64,000 bases of DNA from the NCBI RefSeq assembly GCF_001638985.1, contig NW_017265187.1, positions 310,001 through 374,000 on the forward strand, read 5' to 3'. The notes under the pieces are model-generated. The model worked only from the letters and a program-made list of their open reading frames with translations. It made no database searches and had not been told where the DNA came from. The position numbers were made by a program, and so were the translations under genes. Below, piece by piece: positions 10,769 to 21,148 of this stretch. Origin of the DNA: Phycomyces blakesleeanus NRRL 1555(-). Its lineage: Eukaryota > Mucoromycota > Mucoromycetes > Mucorales > Phycomycetaceae. Every line of letters begins with the position of its first letter. The stretch's first letter is position 1.

Positions 10769-11440
10769 GGGAGTGTATTTTAATGAATATTACTGTTCCG
10801 TTATATGCAAACCAATAATTTTGGTGTCGGTTTTGATTTTAATACACCCTTTTTTTGCCTTACCTTGTGTGAGACACACAAATAACATGATCAATATCAC
10901 TTAACGTGAACTTTAACAGTTTGTTTGTTAATATCGAGCTTGCATCTGCAAATCCAAAAAGGGAATGATCTGTAAAACACGCCTTAAGTCCCATAGTTTT
11001 ACTATGTAGGATTCCTTCGTGGCAAAGCGATGAAAATGCACCGTGGCCGTGGACAATGTTTATGGATTCTCGGATCAAAATGTTACGAAATAGGGGAAAG
11101 AAGCCATATATAGTGGGAAGTGTAGCTTCGTTATGAATAACCAGGGTTGGGACGTAGTACACCTTGAGCCCATTAGTCAGGTATCGTACTCCCGTACGAT
11201 TACCATATGCATGCGTGATGATGATGACCTTTTGGGAATATGCATGTTAAGTACAATTGTAGAGTCAACTTGGTAAGCTGACATACTGACCTTGTGTCCC
11301 CTAAGAATGAGACACTGGGAAAGCAAATAAAGATGACTTTCCACTCCACCCATGTTAGGGTAGAAGAAGTCCGAAACCATACTAAACACATGAGACTCTT
11401 GATGACAGTTTGTTAATGCCTACCATATATTGTACAGCAT
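9313..11440 (-). CDS. PIGA: PIG-A / Gpi3, GPI N-acetylglucosaminyltransferase catalytic subunit
   Basis: Transfers GlcNAc from UDP-GlcNAc to phosphatidylinositol on the cytosolic face of the ER, the first step of GPI-anchor synthesis. Nine exons: 11440-11424, 11381-11291, 11228-10864, 10692-10577, 10519-10412, 10330-10141, 10036-9951, 9775-9651, 9555-9313. They total 1,341 nt, 446 residues; yeast Gpi3 and human PIG-A are 452 and 484. Exon 1 codes only MLYNI plus part of Cys and joins to give [19 protein letters not shown]. Family motifs include [44 protein letters not shown] and the retaining-glycosyltransferase EX7E as [10 protein letters not shown] hydrophobic segment ([19 protein letters not shown]) near the C terminus fits the membrane anchor. 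The first intron is only 42 bp. Confidence 0.95.
10715..10770. repeat. TA/TG microsatellite in a PIG-A intron
   Basis: A (TA)n run passes into (TG)n inside the third intron of PIG-A, making this intron the longest of the gene. Confidence 0.85.
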
Positions 11441-11525
11441 GGAAATGAAGAAGAATAAAAAAGGAAAACGAAGAGAGAGAAAGAGAGAAAGAGAGGTGAT
11501 GTGACGGCTAGAGTGCCAAACTTGT

Positions 11526-12173
11526 TTATTCTGTTGTATAAATGTCTGATTGCCAAAGAGCAATGCATCCTGTGAGATGTTTCTGGGTCACAAAGCCTGG
11601 TTGACTTAGGATCGATCGAATAGATGTCTAGAGAAGATCTAAGGACAATGCTGGGAATCAATTGCAGGATTACCTTTAACATGTATTCTTCATCATACAT
11701 TGTCAGATATTTGGATATCATGTCAATCGTATCCTGTCCATCGACTGAAGTTTTCGACAGTATCTTTGAAGACTGGTTGATTTGGACTGCACGATCGTAT
11801 TCTTGATACATTTCATCAAGCACCTTTTTATCTACCTCAAGGTCAATAGACATTCAATTCAAAATACTTGTGAACAAATTGGAATGTACTTTACAGTTTT
11901 CTAGGAGTGCTTCCATCTCTGGTGATTCTCCCAGCACAGAAATATGTTCAAGTTGGATAGCCAACAATACTTGAACAGCTTGTTCACTCAATTTCTTCCA
12001 TGTTTCCATACTTTTATTATGTATTTAATTTAATATTGTTATTTATTTATTTATTCAGTTTTCAAATACAAAAAGGTAATGAGGCTTTTATTACTATTAC
12101 TATTATTCACAAAAGTGGTGTGTGCATACCATTGCTTAAATCGTTGTAATGCTGCAGCCAAGGAATCGGACAT
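11526..12173 (-). CDS. Uncharacterised small helical protein, 139 residues
   Basis: Four exons by splice signals and open frame: 12173-12130, 12010-11895, 11831-11674, 11627-11526, total 420 nt. The product begins MSDSLAAALQRFKQC and runs as charged, probably all-helical sequence (WKKLSEQAVQVLLAIQLEH, ESPEMEALLEN, KKVLDEMYQEYDRAVQINQ, ISKYLTMYDEEYMLK), ending DIYTTE. I do not recognise a family; heptad-like spacing suggests a short coiled-coil subunit of some complex. The stop lies only 85 bp upstream of the PIG-A start on the same strand, so the PIG-A promoter must be very short or overlap this gene's 3' region. Its own start is 307 bp from the divergent ankyrin gene. The exon 2/3 and 3/4 junctions are the least certain. 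Confidence 0.65.
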
Positions 12174-12480
12174 TAGGAAGATCAATACAAAAAGTGTCAG
12201 CTTGCCAGTCACCAAGTATTAAAAGCTGTATAAAAAAGCTCACAATTGCCTCTCCGATACTTGTAAGAGTTAGGCGGCATGCTCTTTTATTTATCTTTTT
12301 GGAGCTAAAGAAGTGTAGCTTGTCAGACTATGTATTGCGGATCTTGAAAGCCAACCTTGCTACCTGAACGGGAGTGATATCAACCCCTTATTTACCCAAG
12401 ACACAAAGACATCTCCCTTTTTTTGTGTTTGGTTACTATTAACATCATCTTCTCCCCTCTTCCTTTCGAACTTCTTCAAC
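12174..12480. promoter_or_regulatory. Bidirectional intergenic region
   Basis: This 307-bp gap separates the divergently transcribed 139-residue protein gene and the ankyrin gene, so it must hold both promoters. A pyrimidine-rich stretch precedes the ankyrin ATG at 12481. Confidence 0.5.
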
Positions 12481-15400
12481 ATGGATTTTCTGGTCGCAGT
12501 CACCCAGAATAACCTCGAAAGAGCCCGAGAATTACTTCAATCAGGTGTAGATGTCAATAGTTCAGTGCTATGGAACGCCAAAGACACTTTTTCGCCTGTC
12601 ATACCACCAGATATTGTTGCCCAGCCCCACCTTTTACAGCAATTACAGAGTGACCAGGTCTACCAGACAAAACCACTCAATGTTGCTGTTCTCGGAGGGC
12701 ATCCAGACATGGTTCGTCTATTGCTGAGTGCGGGTGCGGATATCAATAGCAAAGACGAGCGCGGAAGGTACATCAAAAAATCCTTTCTTAATAAGATATA
12801 AAAGGAAAATAACAAAATCAAAATAAAGTAAAATAAAATGAAATGAAATGAAATGAAATATGATACACTGCACAATAATACAATAAAAAGAAGTTGCTTA
12901 TGGTCTCTCCGTCTACAGAACTGCGTTGATATGTGCCATCTATGGACTTGATCTCGATGCAGCAAACATCAATACAACAAACCTACCACTCATTTCTCAG
13001 ACTCATCCAAGTCATTTGGAGATGATGAAGAGTATCCTCCTACGCCATCCCAATCTTCATGTCTCTACTCTTGATTCACCCCAGTACGAAATTAAAGGCA
13101 TTACACCCCTTTGCCTGGCCAGTTACCTTGGAAAGGCAGACATCATCCAATTACTGTTGGATGACGGGCGAGTGAATGTCGACGGTGCAGACAGTAAACA
13201 AGCCACAGCCCTCATGTATGCCTGTAAGTAATGAAGCATTAATGTATTAATGAGAGACTAAATAAAGGCAGAACAGCACGAGATGGAAATGTGCCAATTG
13301 TGAAGATGCTTCTGAGTTATCATGCTTCGCCTGATGCCACTGATAATCACGGCTGGTCTGCTATTCAATACGCCGAACGCAGTCCAGATATTGTACAAGC
13401 GTGCGAAGAATCTCTTCGGTGCAGAAGACCTGATGTGGCAGTAAGGAAGATAAATAAATAATCTACAACATTCAAGTTCAAATTTATATTCATATTCATA
13501 CACTCGATTGTTCCTCAACCAACAGCTACTTCATCCGCCTGCGAGTGCAAAATACCCTATTCATTACACCAAATTATCTGCGCTTATTGCCACTCTTCCT
13601 TCATACCCGTCTTCACTTTCGCACATTCAATTCGATGTGATGCGAGATATTGACCTCTTGGACCCCAATGCCCTCCCACTTATACAGATAATCCAAAATG
13701 CATTCTTACAGGCCATAAAGACCCATGACCACCTCTCTCTTCAAGCCCTTTTGCTGTGGACACCACCAATCCACAAAGAAGATCGACCCTCCTCGGGCCC
13801 ATTACTCATAAACCATCACGACCCAAAGACCGGAATGACTTTTCTTCATCACGCAATGCGCACCAAGCCAGTTCCTTCTTTGGATACCCTGGCAATGCTT
13901 TATCAGGCTGGTGCCGATATTAACGCCCAGACGTACTACGGAAGAACAGCTCTCCATCACTTGGCACGGTTTGGATTGGATGCTGACGGAAAGACGTGGG
14001 GAATACAAAAGGCAGCCAAGCCAGATAACAAGCCTCGAACTGAGGAACTTTCAAGTCAGGCCAAACAGACTCATCGTCTATCTGTTCAAAGCGCATTGTC
14101 CTCTCGTTCCGATAATTCTGATCAATCCCGAGACCCGGATGGAAGATCGGAAAAGATTGTAGCTACTGCGACATTACCGCAGCATCTTGCTCTTTGTGCT
14201 TCTCTCCTCATTCGCTTGGGTGCTTTGGTGACAATTGCAGATGTAAATGGAAATACCGCTCTTCACTTCGCAACAGAATTCGGCGGTGTTCCTGAAGTTC
14301 TCAAAGTGCTGGTTCTAGAAGGTCATGCCGATTTCAGCGTGAAGAACAAAAAAGGGTTTACTCCTTTGGATTTGTGTAAAACAGAAGATATCAAGAGACA
14401 ACTTCAGATATTAGAGCAGGAACGTAAAAAGTCTCTAAAAACTACCTCGACTACCTCAATTGGTGGAAGCATTCGCCCACTTGAGACAGCCAGCGACCGT
14501 TCTTCTCTTCATCGATCCCCTTCCCGGTCGACTCTTCAATCTGTTCAAGAAGCTTGGCCGGTCTCATCTTTCCTTGGCTCCTGCTCAGCTTCTGAGGTTG
14601 CTAGCCCCGCCAAGATTTCAGAAGTAGATGACGAATTTGACAAGATTCTCCACACATTCTTTCGTTACCAGACTACCTTTACTGATTCAATTGAACGTGC
14701 CTTGGCTTACATCACTGATACTATTTTGGGCGCATGGCAGAGTCCACAAGAGAACCACGCATCGGCGAACGAAGTAGAGAAAACGACTGTTAGACTGCGG
14801 TTTGAGCTGCGCGAAGCTCATGAAATGTTTGAAAGAACAGACGAAAGGGCAGAACGAATCATGCTTCACTACAGAGAAACCTTGGAAGCTATTGAACAAA
14901 CACACCAAGTAGACTGGGACATATCTGAGCAACAGCACGACAAGATTGAGAAACTCTTTGATGTATTTGATAGAATTGACCGGCGATTCTATCAACTAGA
15001 GCTAGACCACGATGCGCTAATTAGCCACATAGAGCAGCTGCGCAAGGCACTTGTAAGGCACAGACCCCAACACACCATTGGCCCAATTCAAGATATTTCC
15101 GCAAATGGTCTTCAAACACTCAAAATAATCGAAAGTATTCCAATGGATCCAACAATATTCATGAGAGAAGACAGAAGTCGACTATGCAGTGATGTATCAG
15201 GCATGGTGAGATCCCTTATGGAGGCTATTCACCGAGATCCAGGAGATCACACCCAAATTAGTCAAGAAATTGATAAACGCTGGAAGGAAGTCGAAAGGAT
15301 CCTTAGTTTGCCTGGAAATATCTCTCCTCCAGCCCTTACTAAATCTCACGGAGAACGACAGCGCGTAGTGCGAGTGTATGGAAACCAAAATCACACCTCT

Positions 15401-16804
15401 TTAAATCATCTCGAATTGACATTTGATATCTTGGCGTCCAATTTGCACGAAATCCAAAAGGATATGGATGCTCTTAATGCGCAACAAGAAGCAATGGTGA
15501 TCAGCAAACAGCGCATGTATGACCGATGCTTAGAGTTGGAACATGCTATACTTAATACCCCCCGTAATTCAGATCCCAGTAATAAACAAACTAAAGAAGT
15601 ACTCCAGGCGGAATTGGATCAAGTACTTGCTTGCACACAGGCTCTATTCGACCAGCAGCAAATAATGAATAGTGAAGGACGTCAGTTGAAAGCCGAAAAG
15701 ATCCAACTAAAATCTGAATTCGAAGCGGTCCAGGCAGATCTACGCAAGGTCAGGCCTCCTATTCTTCTTCAGGGTCTTTTGGAGCGTCTTGAGACCGATG
15801 AGGGTGTACCTGTACAGATAGAGAAAGACTGGAAAGAGGATAGTGCCCTGATAAAAGTAGCCGAGACAAAGGAGGAAGATGAAATTGAGGAGTCAGGGAT
15901 AATCAAGTTGGATACCATTCAGTCGGTTCAGGCGGCTCAATGTTTAATGACTCGCTTAGATGCCAGTCTCTATTGCCTCAAGATTGTTGCCAGCCACCAT
16001 TTGAGTAAGTCACGTCAACGTTTGGTGGAAGTACAGGCTACTTTGGGACAAGCAAGTGCAGAGTTAGAAACAAACAGAACCCAAATGAGAGCTTTGTATG
16101 ATGATGCTGCCGATGTAGCTCGACAAGTGTTTGCTTTGAAAACAGAACTTGAAACCATTGTACAGCATAGAAAGGATGAGATTATCAAGGTGTGGGAAGT
16201 TGTAGATGAAGTTTCTGAAGGTATCGACGCCTCACTTCACCAGCCAAATCGCCTTCCGCCTCAACAAAAACAGGACACCAAAGAGAGAGTTGAAGAGCAG
16301 GACAGACATCAGTGGATTATTCGAGAGTTAGAACAGCTGCAACATGTACACCAGGACCTTCAAGACACTATGGCGGACTTGAGCCGTGAACAGGCCGAGA
16401 TTGGACAGGCATTAAGACAATGTGAAATTGAACGGGTAGAACCCCAGGTGGACGCATTAGTTGGACAGCACGACCAATCGTTACTGACAATTAGTGACCG
16501 TCTAACAGACCTTATGGCATATGTTCGTGAAGGCCAACTTGGTTTACAACATTGCATAAGTCTTGAAAGCAAGCCGGTGCAACGTACTTCAGCAACAATA
16601 TTACCTTACAGAGCATCTCGATACTTGCCGGATCCAAGACGCCTATCTGTAGCTATGAACACACCCAACAAGAAACGACTATCTACTCTCTCTGTATCTA
16701 GCATGTCGTCTCTTTCATCATACCAACAGGAACGCATGCTTACGCGCGCATCCAATCTTAGTCAAGCATTATCGCAAACGCAACGAAAGCGCACAGTGGG
16801 CTAA
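12481..16804 (+). CDS. Large ankyrin-repeat / coiled-coil protein, 1,347 residues
   Basis: Four exons: 12481-12767, 12919-13223, 13268-13440, 13526-16804 (4,044 nt). The N-terminal ~540 residues carry several ankyrin repeats, for example DFLVAVTQNNLERARELLQSGVDVN, PLNVAVLGGHPDMVRLLLSAGADIN, TPLCLASYLGKADIIQLLLDD, GRTALHHLARFG and GNTALHFATEFGG. A Ser-rich linker follows, then a long, charged, mostly helical region (about 660-1270) with coiled-coil character and a Ser/Arg-rich basic tail. No catalytic domain, signal peptide or membrane span is visible, so it is probably a scaffold or cytoskeleton-associated protein. The first intron contains an AAATG-type pentanucleotide repeat. I do not recognise a named orthologue. 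Confidence 0.85.
12835..12859. repeat. AAATG pentanucleotide repeat in an intron
   Basis: Four to five copies of aaatg lie inside the first intron of the ankyrin gene. Confidence 0.85.
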
Positions 16805-16939
16805 TTCTAGTCTATTGAGATGCTATACAATCTTCTTAATTATGCATATACAAAAAGTTAATAAAATAATAATTTGCAAAATGAGGATGTTTTTATTGAC
16901 ACAAAGGAAAGAAGCCTTTTTTTTTAAAAAAAAAAAGAT

Positions 16940-16959
16940 GGGGGGGGGGGGGGGGGGGG
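16940..16959. repeat. Homopolymer G tract of about 20
   Basis: A run of about 20 G, preceded by poly-T and poly-A runs, sits in the 136-bp gap between the convergent ankyrin and aldehyde dehydrogenase genes. On the dehydrogenase mRNA it would read as poly-C in the 3' region. Confidence 0.9.
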
Positions 16960-16987
16960 TGGATAAGTTGTACATTATTTTAAAATT

Positions 16988-18669
16988 TTAAAGGTTGATC
17001 AGCATCTTGACGACCTTGACCTGAGTGTATTCATGGAGAGCATACTTGCCGAGCTCCTTTCCAAAACCAGACTGCTTGTAGCCACCGAAAGGTGTTGACT
17101 GGTCAAACACATCAAAGCAGTTTACCCAGACGGTACCAGCCTGTACCTCATTGGAAACACGGATAGCAGTATCGAGATCCTTTGTGTAGACACCGCCAGC
17201 CAAACCATACTCAGAATCATTGGCAATCTCGATGGCTTCGTCAACAGTCTTGAAGGTACCAATAGCTACGACGGGACCAAAGATCTCCTCTCTCATGATA
17301 CGCATATTGTTCTTGCAGTTGATGAAAATAGTGGGCTCGATGTAGTAACCCTTAGTACCCCAACGCTTTCCGCCAAGGTGGATCTTGGCACCTTCCTTCT
17401 GACCAATATCAATATATCCCAAAATCTTATCAAACTGGCCCTTGCTAATCTGAGGTCCTTGGAAGGTATCAGACTCAAAGGGATCTCCCAACTTGATCTT
17501 CTTGGCTTCTTCTGTAAACAACTTCAAGAATTCATCGTGAACAGACTCGTGGACAATAATACGGGAACCAGCATTGCAGCTCTGACCGTGGTTGTTGAAT
17601 ATACCGCCACATGCCCAAACAGCGGCGTTTTTGAGGTCGGCGTCAGCACAGACGATCTGAGCGGATTTTCCGCCCAACTCGAGCTGGAGCTTCTTAAGGT
17701 TTGAGGTAGAGGAAGCCTCCATGATCTTGCGACCAGTAACTGTAGAGCCAGTGAAAGCCATCTTGCTGACAAGAGGGTGCGTAGACAAGGCAGTACCAGT
17801 GGTTTGGCCGTATCCAGTGATGATATTTACAACACCCTAAATCAAATATTAGTATCTATACATTCTTAGCACAAATAACTAGATCACTTACAGCGGGGAA
17901 ACCAGCTTCCTTGACAAGTTCAGCGAACTTGTACAATGGCAAGGGTGTGATCTCAGAGGTCTTCATGACAACTATACGATAATTAGTATAAAGAAATATA
18001 ACTACTATACACATCTATACACATCTATTGAGGCTTACTGCAGTTTCCGGCAGCCAATGCAGGGGCAAACTTCCACACAGCCATCATTGTGGGATAGTTC
18101 CAGGGAATCACGGCACCAACAACACCAAGAGCCTCGTGACGGGTGTAGCACATCTTGTCAAAAGTAGTGTCAATAGTCTTGCCGTGGATCTTGTCAGCCC
18201 AACCGGCAAAGTAACGGAAACATCCAATAGAGTCAGTGACATCGACGTCACGGGCAACAGAGAAAGCCTTTCCGTTATCGAGGGCATCGAGAGTAGCAAT
18301 CTCATCAATGTCGCGCTCCATCAAGTCTGCCAACTTGTTCAAGAGACGACCCTTCTCAGAAGGAGCGACCTTGCGCCAGGTGTTCTTGAAGCTCTCGTGA
18401 GCTGCCTTGACAGCAGCATCGACATCAGCCTCGTTAGCTGAGTGAACAGAGCAGATAACTTCTTCATTGACAGGGTTAATTGTCTCGATCAAAGGACCAT
18501 GACCAGGAACAAACTCGTTGTTAATGAAGAGATGGGTGTGAACTGGTCAAGACATGAGTGGACAAAACGAAAACACAAAACGCTAAAAATTCCAAGATAA
18601 CGATTCATTACCCTTTGCGGTCTTTCCGTTGGAGAGCTTGACGGTCTTGATATCTTCTGAGCAGGACAT
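16988..18669 (-). CDS. NAD(P)-dependent aldehyde dehydrogenase, 496 residues
   Basis: Oxidises aldehydes to carboxylic acids. Four exons: 18669-18612, 18542-18039, 17971-17892, 17836-16988 (1,491 nt). Start MSCSEDIKTVKLSNGK. Family signatures run in order: PWNYPTMMAVWKFAPALAAGN, FTGSTVTGRK, LELGGKSAQIV with general-base Glu near 267, and NNHGQSCNAGSR with nucleophilic Cys near 301. EIFGPV and PFGGYKQSGFGKELG follow. These positions match class 1/2 ALDH numbering (268/302) almost exactly. No mitochondrial presequence is evident, so it is probably cytosolic. Codon use is strongly C-ending in the conserved parts, suggesting good expression. The subgroup (Ald4/5 versus ALDH1) cannot be fixed by reading. 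Confidence 0.95.
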
Positions 18670-20414
18670 GTTGGTAAGTTGAGGTAAGAAGAGGACAAGC
18701 CAGCAAAATCAAGGATCATTTATATCTTGTCTCGAGCGGAGTTTACGTGATATGACACCATCTCGTTGTCCTCCAACAGCTTACTGCCTTGTTGGTTTAG
18801 AGCTGCTATTATGTTATGATATAGTCGATCGTACTATTGTATAATTAAACACGCATTTAAACGTACTAATTACATTGATAAAGCAACTATTGCAAGCAAA
18901 TATCAGACATTTGTATTGATTTGTATTTTGCACCTGTACTATACGCGTCAGATGCGAGGGAGTCTATTACCAATCTCTGTTACACTGACTAAAGTCATTT
19001 GCAGGATTAGCATGTTTCATCTAAAGCAAAATACTCCCTTTGTGCGTATAAGTAAATATGAAAAGTTTAATTATTGATATTTGTCACGCGTACAAGATGC
19101 TATACTTTGATTGTGGACCGACAAGAGTCGATATACCGTCTACTTCATAAGGTGTTTTTGGTGCGGATAATATTGTACCTGTTGTGGGCTTGTCAACTAA
19201 GTGTGATCAAGGATATTTAGTGACTGGTATTTGAATAGTTAAGAGATGTTTCACAATATTTGTCTTGTCATTATTACTTTCGATATACTTGTCTGTTGAA
19301 TCTATGTATATACATATTGTTATTATTGAACCATTATTATATATTAAGGATTAAAGTGAGGCTTTAATAATCCTAGAAAGACCGTGGGACAGCCAGAGGC
19401 TGATCACTTTTTCGCCGATCAAAAAACTGTTGATTTCTCAGGTTCAAGTCTGCGCTTATAATTTACTCTCTAAAAAAAAATAACCGCTTTCTTGTCCTTC
19501 ACTCTTGTTATCAAAATTCACGAAATACGAGTACAAAACCCATATCATGGCCTCTTCTTCTTCTATTTGCCTTCATCATACTCCCTATCTCTGTCCACTT
19601 AAATATCTCCGTATTTTTTATGGTCAGAGTACTACTGACCTTACTATCTCCAATGATAAGAGGAGATCGTTAGAAACTCCTCAAAAACTATACCAAGATA
19701 ATCTATTAAGAACATCCTTTCTTGGTTGCATTACTATAACAGAACAAGAAGCTTCTTTCAATCCCCCCTCCCAACATGTATTCTAAAGAGAGAAGCATGA
19801 TAATTATGGAGTTATGTATACCCCTCTGAAAAAGAATAATATTAGAGTTGCGCAAGGTAAACATGAACCAAGGTTTGTTTGTTCATTGAATACAATAGAA
19901 ATGTTTATTCAATACAATACACACACACGCACATATATATATACCTTTTTCTTCAGAGCCATAGCCAAGGGAATATGTTACTATTTAAACATTATAATAC
20001 ACATCTATTTCAGCTGTATCAATATTAGTCTTGGCTAACAAACTAAGATTATATATAAAAATTATCAAGGTGGCACTGTGTACCATTGGCCATAAAAACA
20101 TGTGTCCATTTACCCGCATAAAAACACTTAGTAGGATCTTTATAGAAGATGCATTTTATTTATTTATCCTAAAGACCTCAATGTCTTGAGCAAGTCATAT
20201 ATGTAGCAGTGCTTTCAACAAATATCTTTAACGAATAGTTTATAGCTATGACACATATACATACATATCCAGTATAAAGAAAAAGATGAAAGAAAAAAAA
20301 GAGGGCATGAACCCGAACTTCGGAGAAATGGTCACTTCAATCCCGCAAGATATTCACTTGCTGTCAGAATAACTGAATAAACAATGACTGTTATTTGCAC
20401 TCTGTCCTTACACC
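18670..20414. other. Spacer with one possible small gene
   Basis: About 1.7 kb between divergent genes. The part next to 18669 is the aldehyde dehydrogenase promoter. Apart from the small frame at 19547-19786 nothing is supported. Confidence 0.5.
19547..19786 (+). CDS. Possible small protein of 79 residues
   Basis: ATG 19547 follows a pyrimidine-rich leader and opens a frame starting MASSSSICLHHTPYLC and ending FNPPSQHVF. There is no recognisable domain, membrane span or intron. The frame also extends upstream to 19505. It could be chance; the leader context is the only support. Confidence 0.25.
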   Translation: MASSSSICLHHTPYLCPLKYLRIFYGQSTTDLTISNDKRRSLETPQKLYQDNLLRTSFLGCITITEQEASFNPPSQHVF

Positions 20415-21027
20415 ATGTCATCTTCTTCAGTCCCAACAAAAGAAGCTCCTAAGCCAGTAGAGACTCGTATACTACTCATGAGCGCAATGGGTGCCTTTGG
20501 TGCTGGCCTGATGGGAGCTATCTGGCACACAAAGCGAAAACAGGCTCGAGACATTGCAATTGAAGAAGCAGCTGAGATCACTCAACCTCCTCGTACGCAG
20601 CAGGCTGGACCTGCCATTCGCAAACCAATGCCCCCTCGGCATATTGCTCATGCTCCAGTTGCAGCCTACAAACCACCTACAATGACAGCTGCTGAATATG
20701 CTATTGCCAAGCAAGATGCTGGTGTTTTTGCCTTCAAGACTCTGGCGTACGGTACTCTACTGGCATGGGGAACTGCTGGTGTTCTGGCGCTTTCAGTAGG
20801 CTATTTTCTCGAAGTTCGCAATGTAAGTTATCTCATATGCAAAAATAAAGCTAAACTAAACAATACATCCTTACTTATAATATCAATAGTTTAAAGAGTT
20901 TTCGGATAAGTTGCAAATCATTGTGCCTCGCCAGACATCTCGTCTGAGAAAGGCCTTGGGCGGCACTTCTTTTGAAATGAGAGAAGAAGAGACACAAGAG
21001 CTTGATGCATTGGTCTTGGAAGATTAA
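20415..21027 (+). CDS. TMEM242-like mitochondrial membrane protein (DUF1358)
   Basis: Two exons, 20415-20822 and 20890-21027 (GT-AG intron of 67 bp), giving 181 residues. Two hydrophobic segments are visible: ILLMSAMGAFGAGLMGAIW near residues 19-37 and TLAYGTLLAWGTAGVLALSV near 110-130. A Pro-rich linker lies between them. The C terminus continues FKEFSDKLQIIVP, a segment typical of the TMEM242 family, then a charged tail ending ALVLED. In animals TMEM242 helps assemble the ATP synthase c-ring and complex I; the fungal role is inferred. It is convergent with SF3B3, with 121 bp between stops. Confidence 0.75.
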
Positions 21028-21148
21028 AAAAGACATTATTATATACAAAAAGAAACGTACAGAGAATAATCTAATTTGCATTATTCATTCAGTGTTTTAT
21101 TCATTTATTTATCTCCTCGTTGCATGATTTTTTTTTGTCTAAGATCGT

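Noticed and set aside
10730..10770. TG-rich stretch as a telomere-like repeat
   Set aside because: A simple TG dinucleotide run inside a PIG-A intron; no G-run units.
19430..19470. tRNA-like T-loop (ggttcaagtc)
   Set aside because: No matching acceptor stem, D arm or anticodon arm can be drawn around it.
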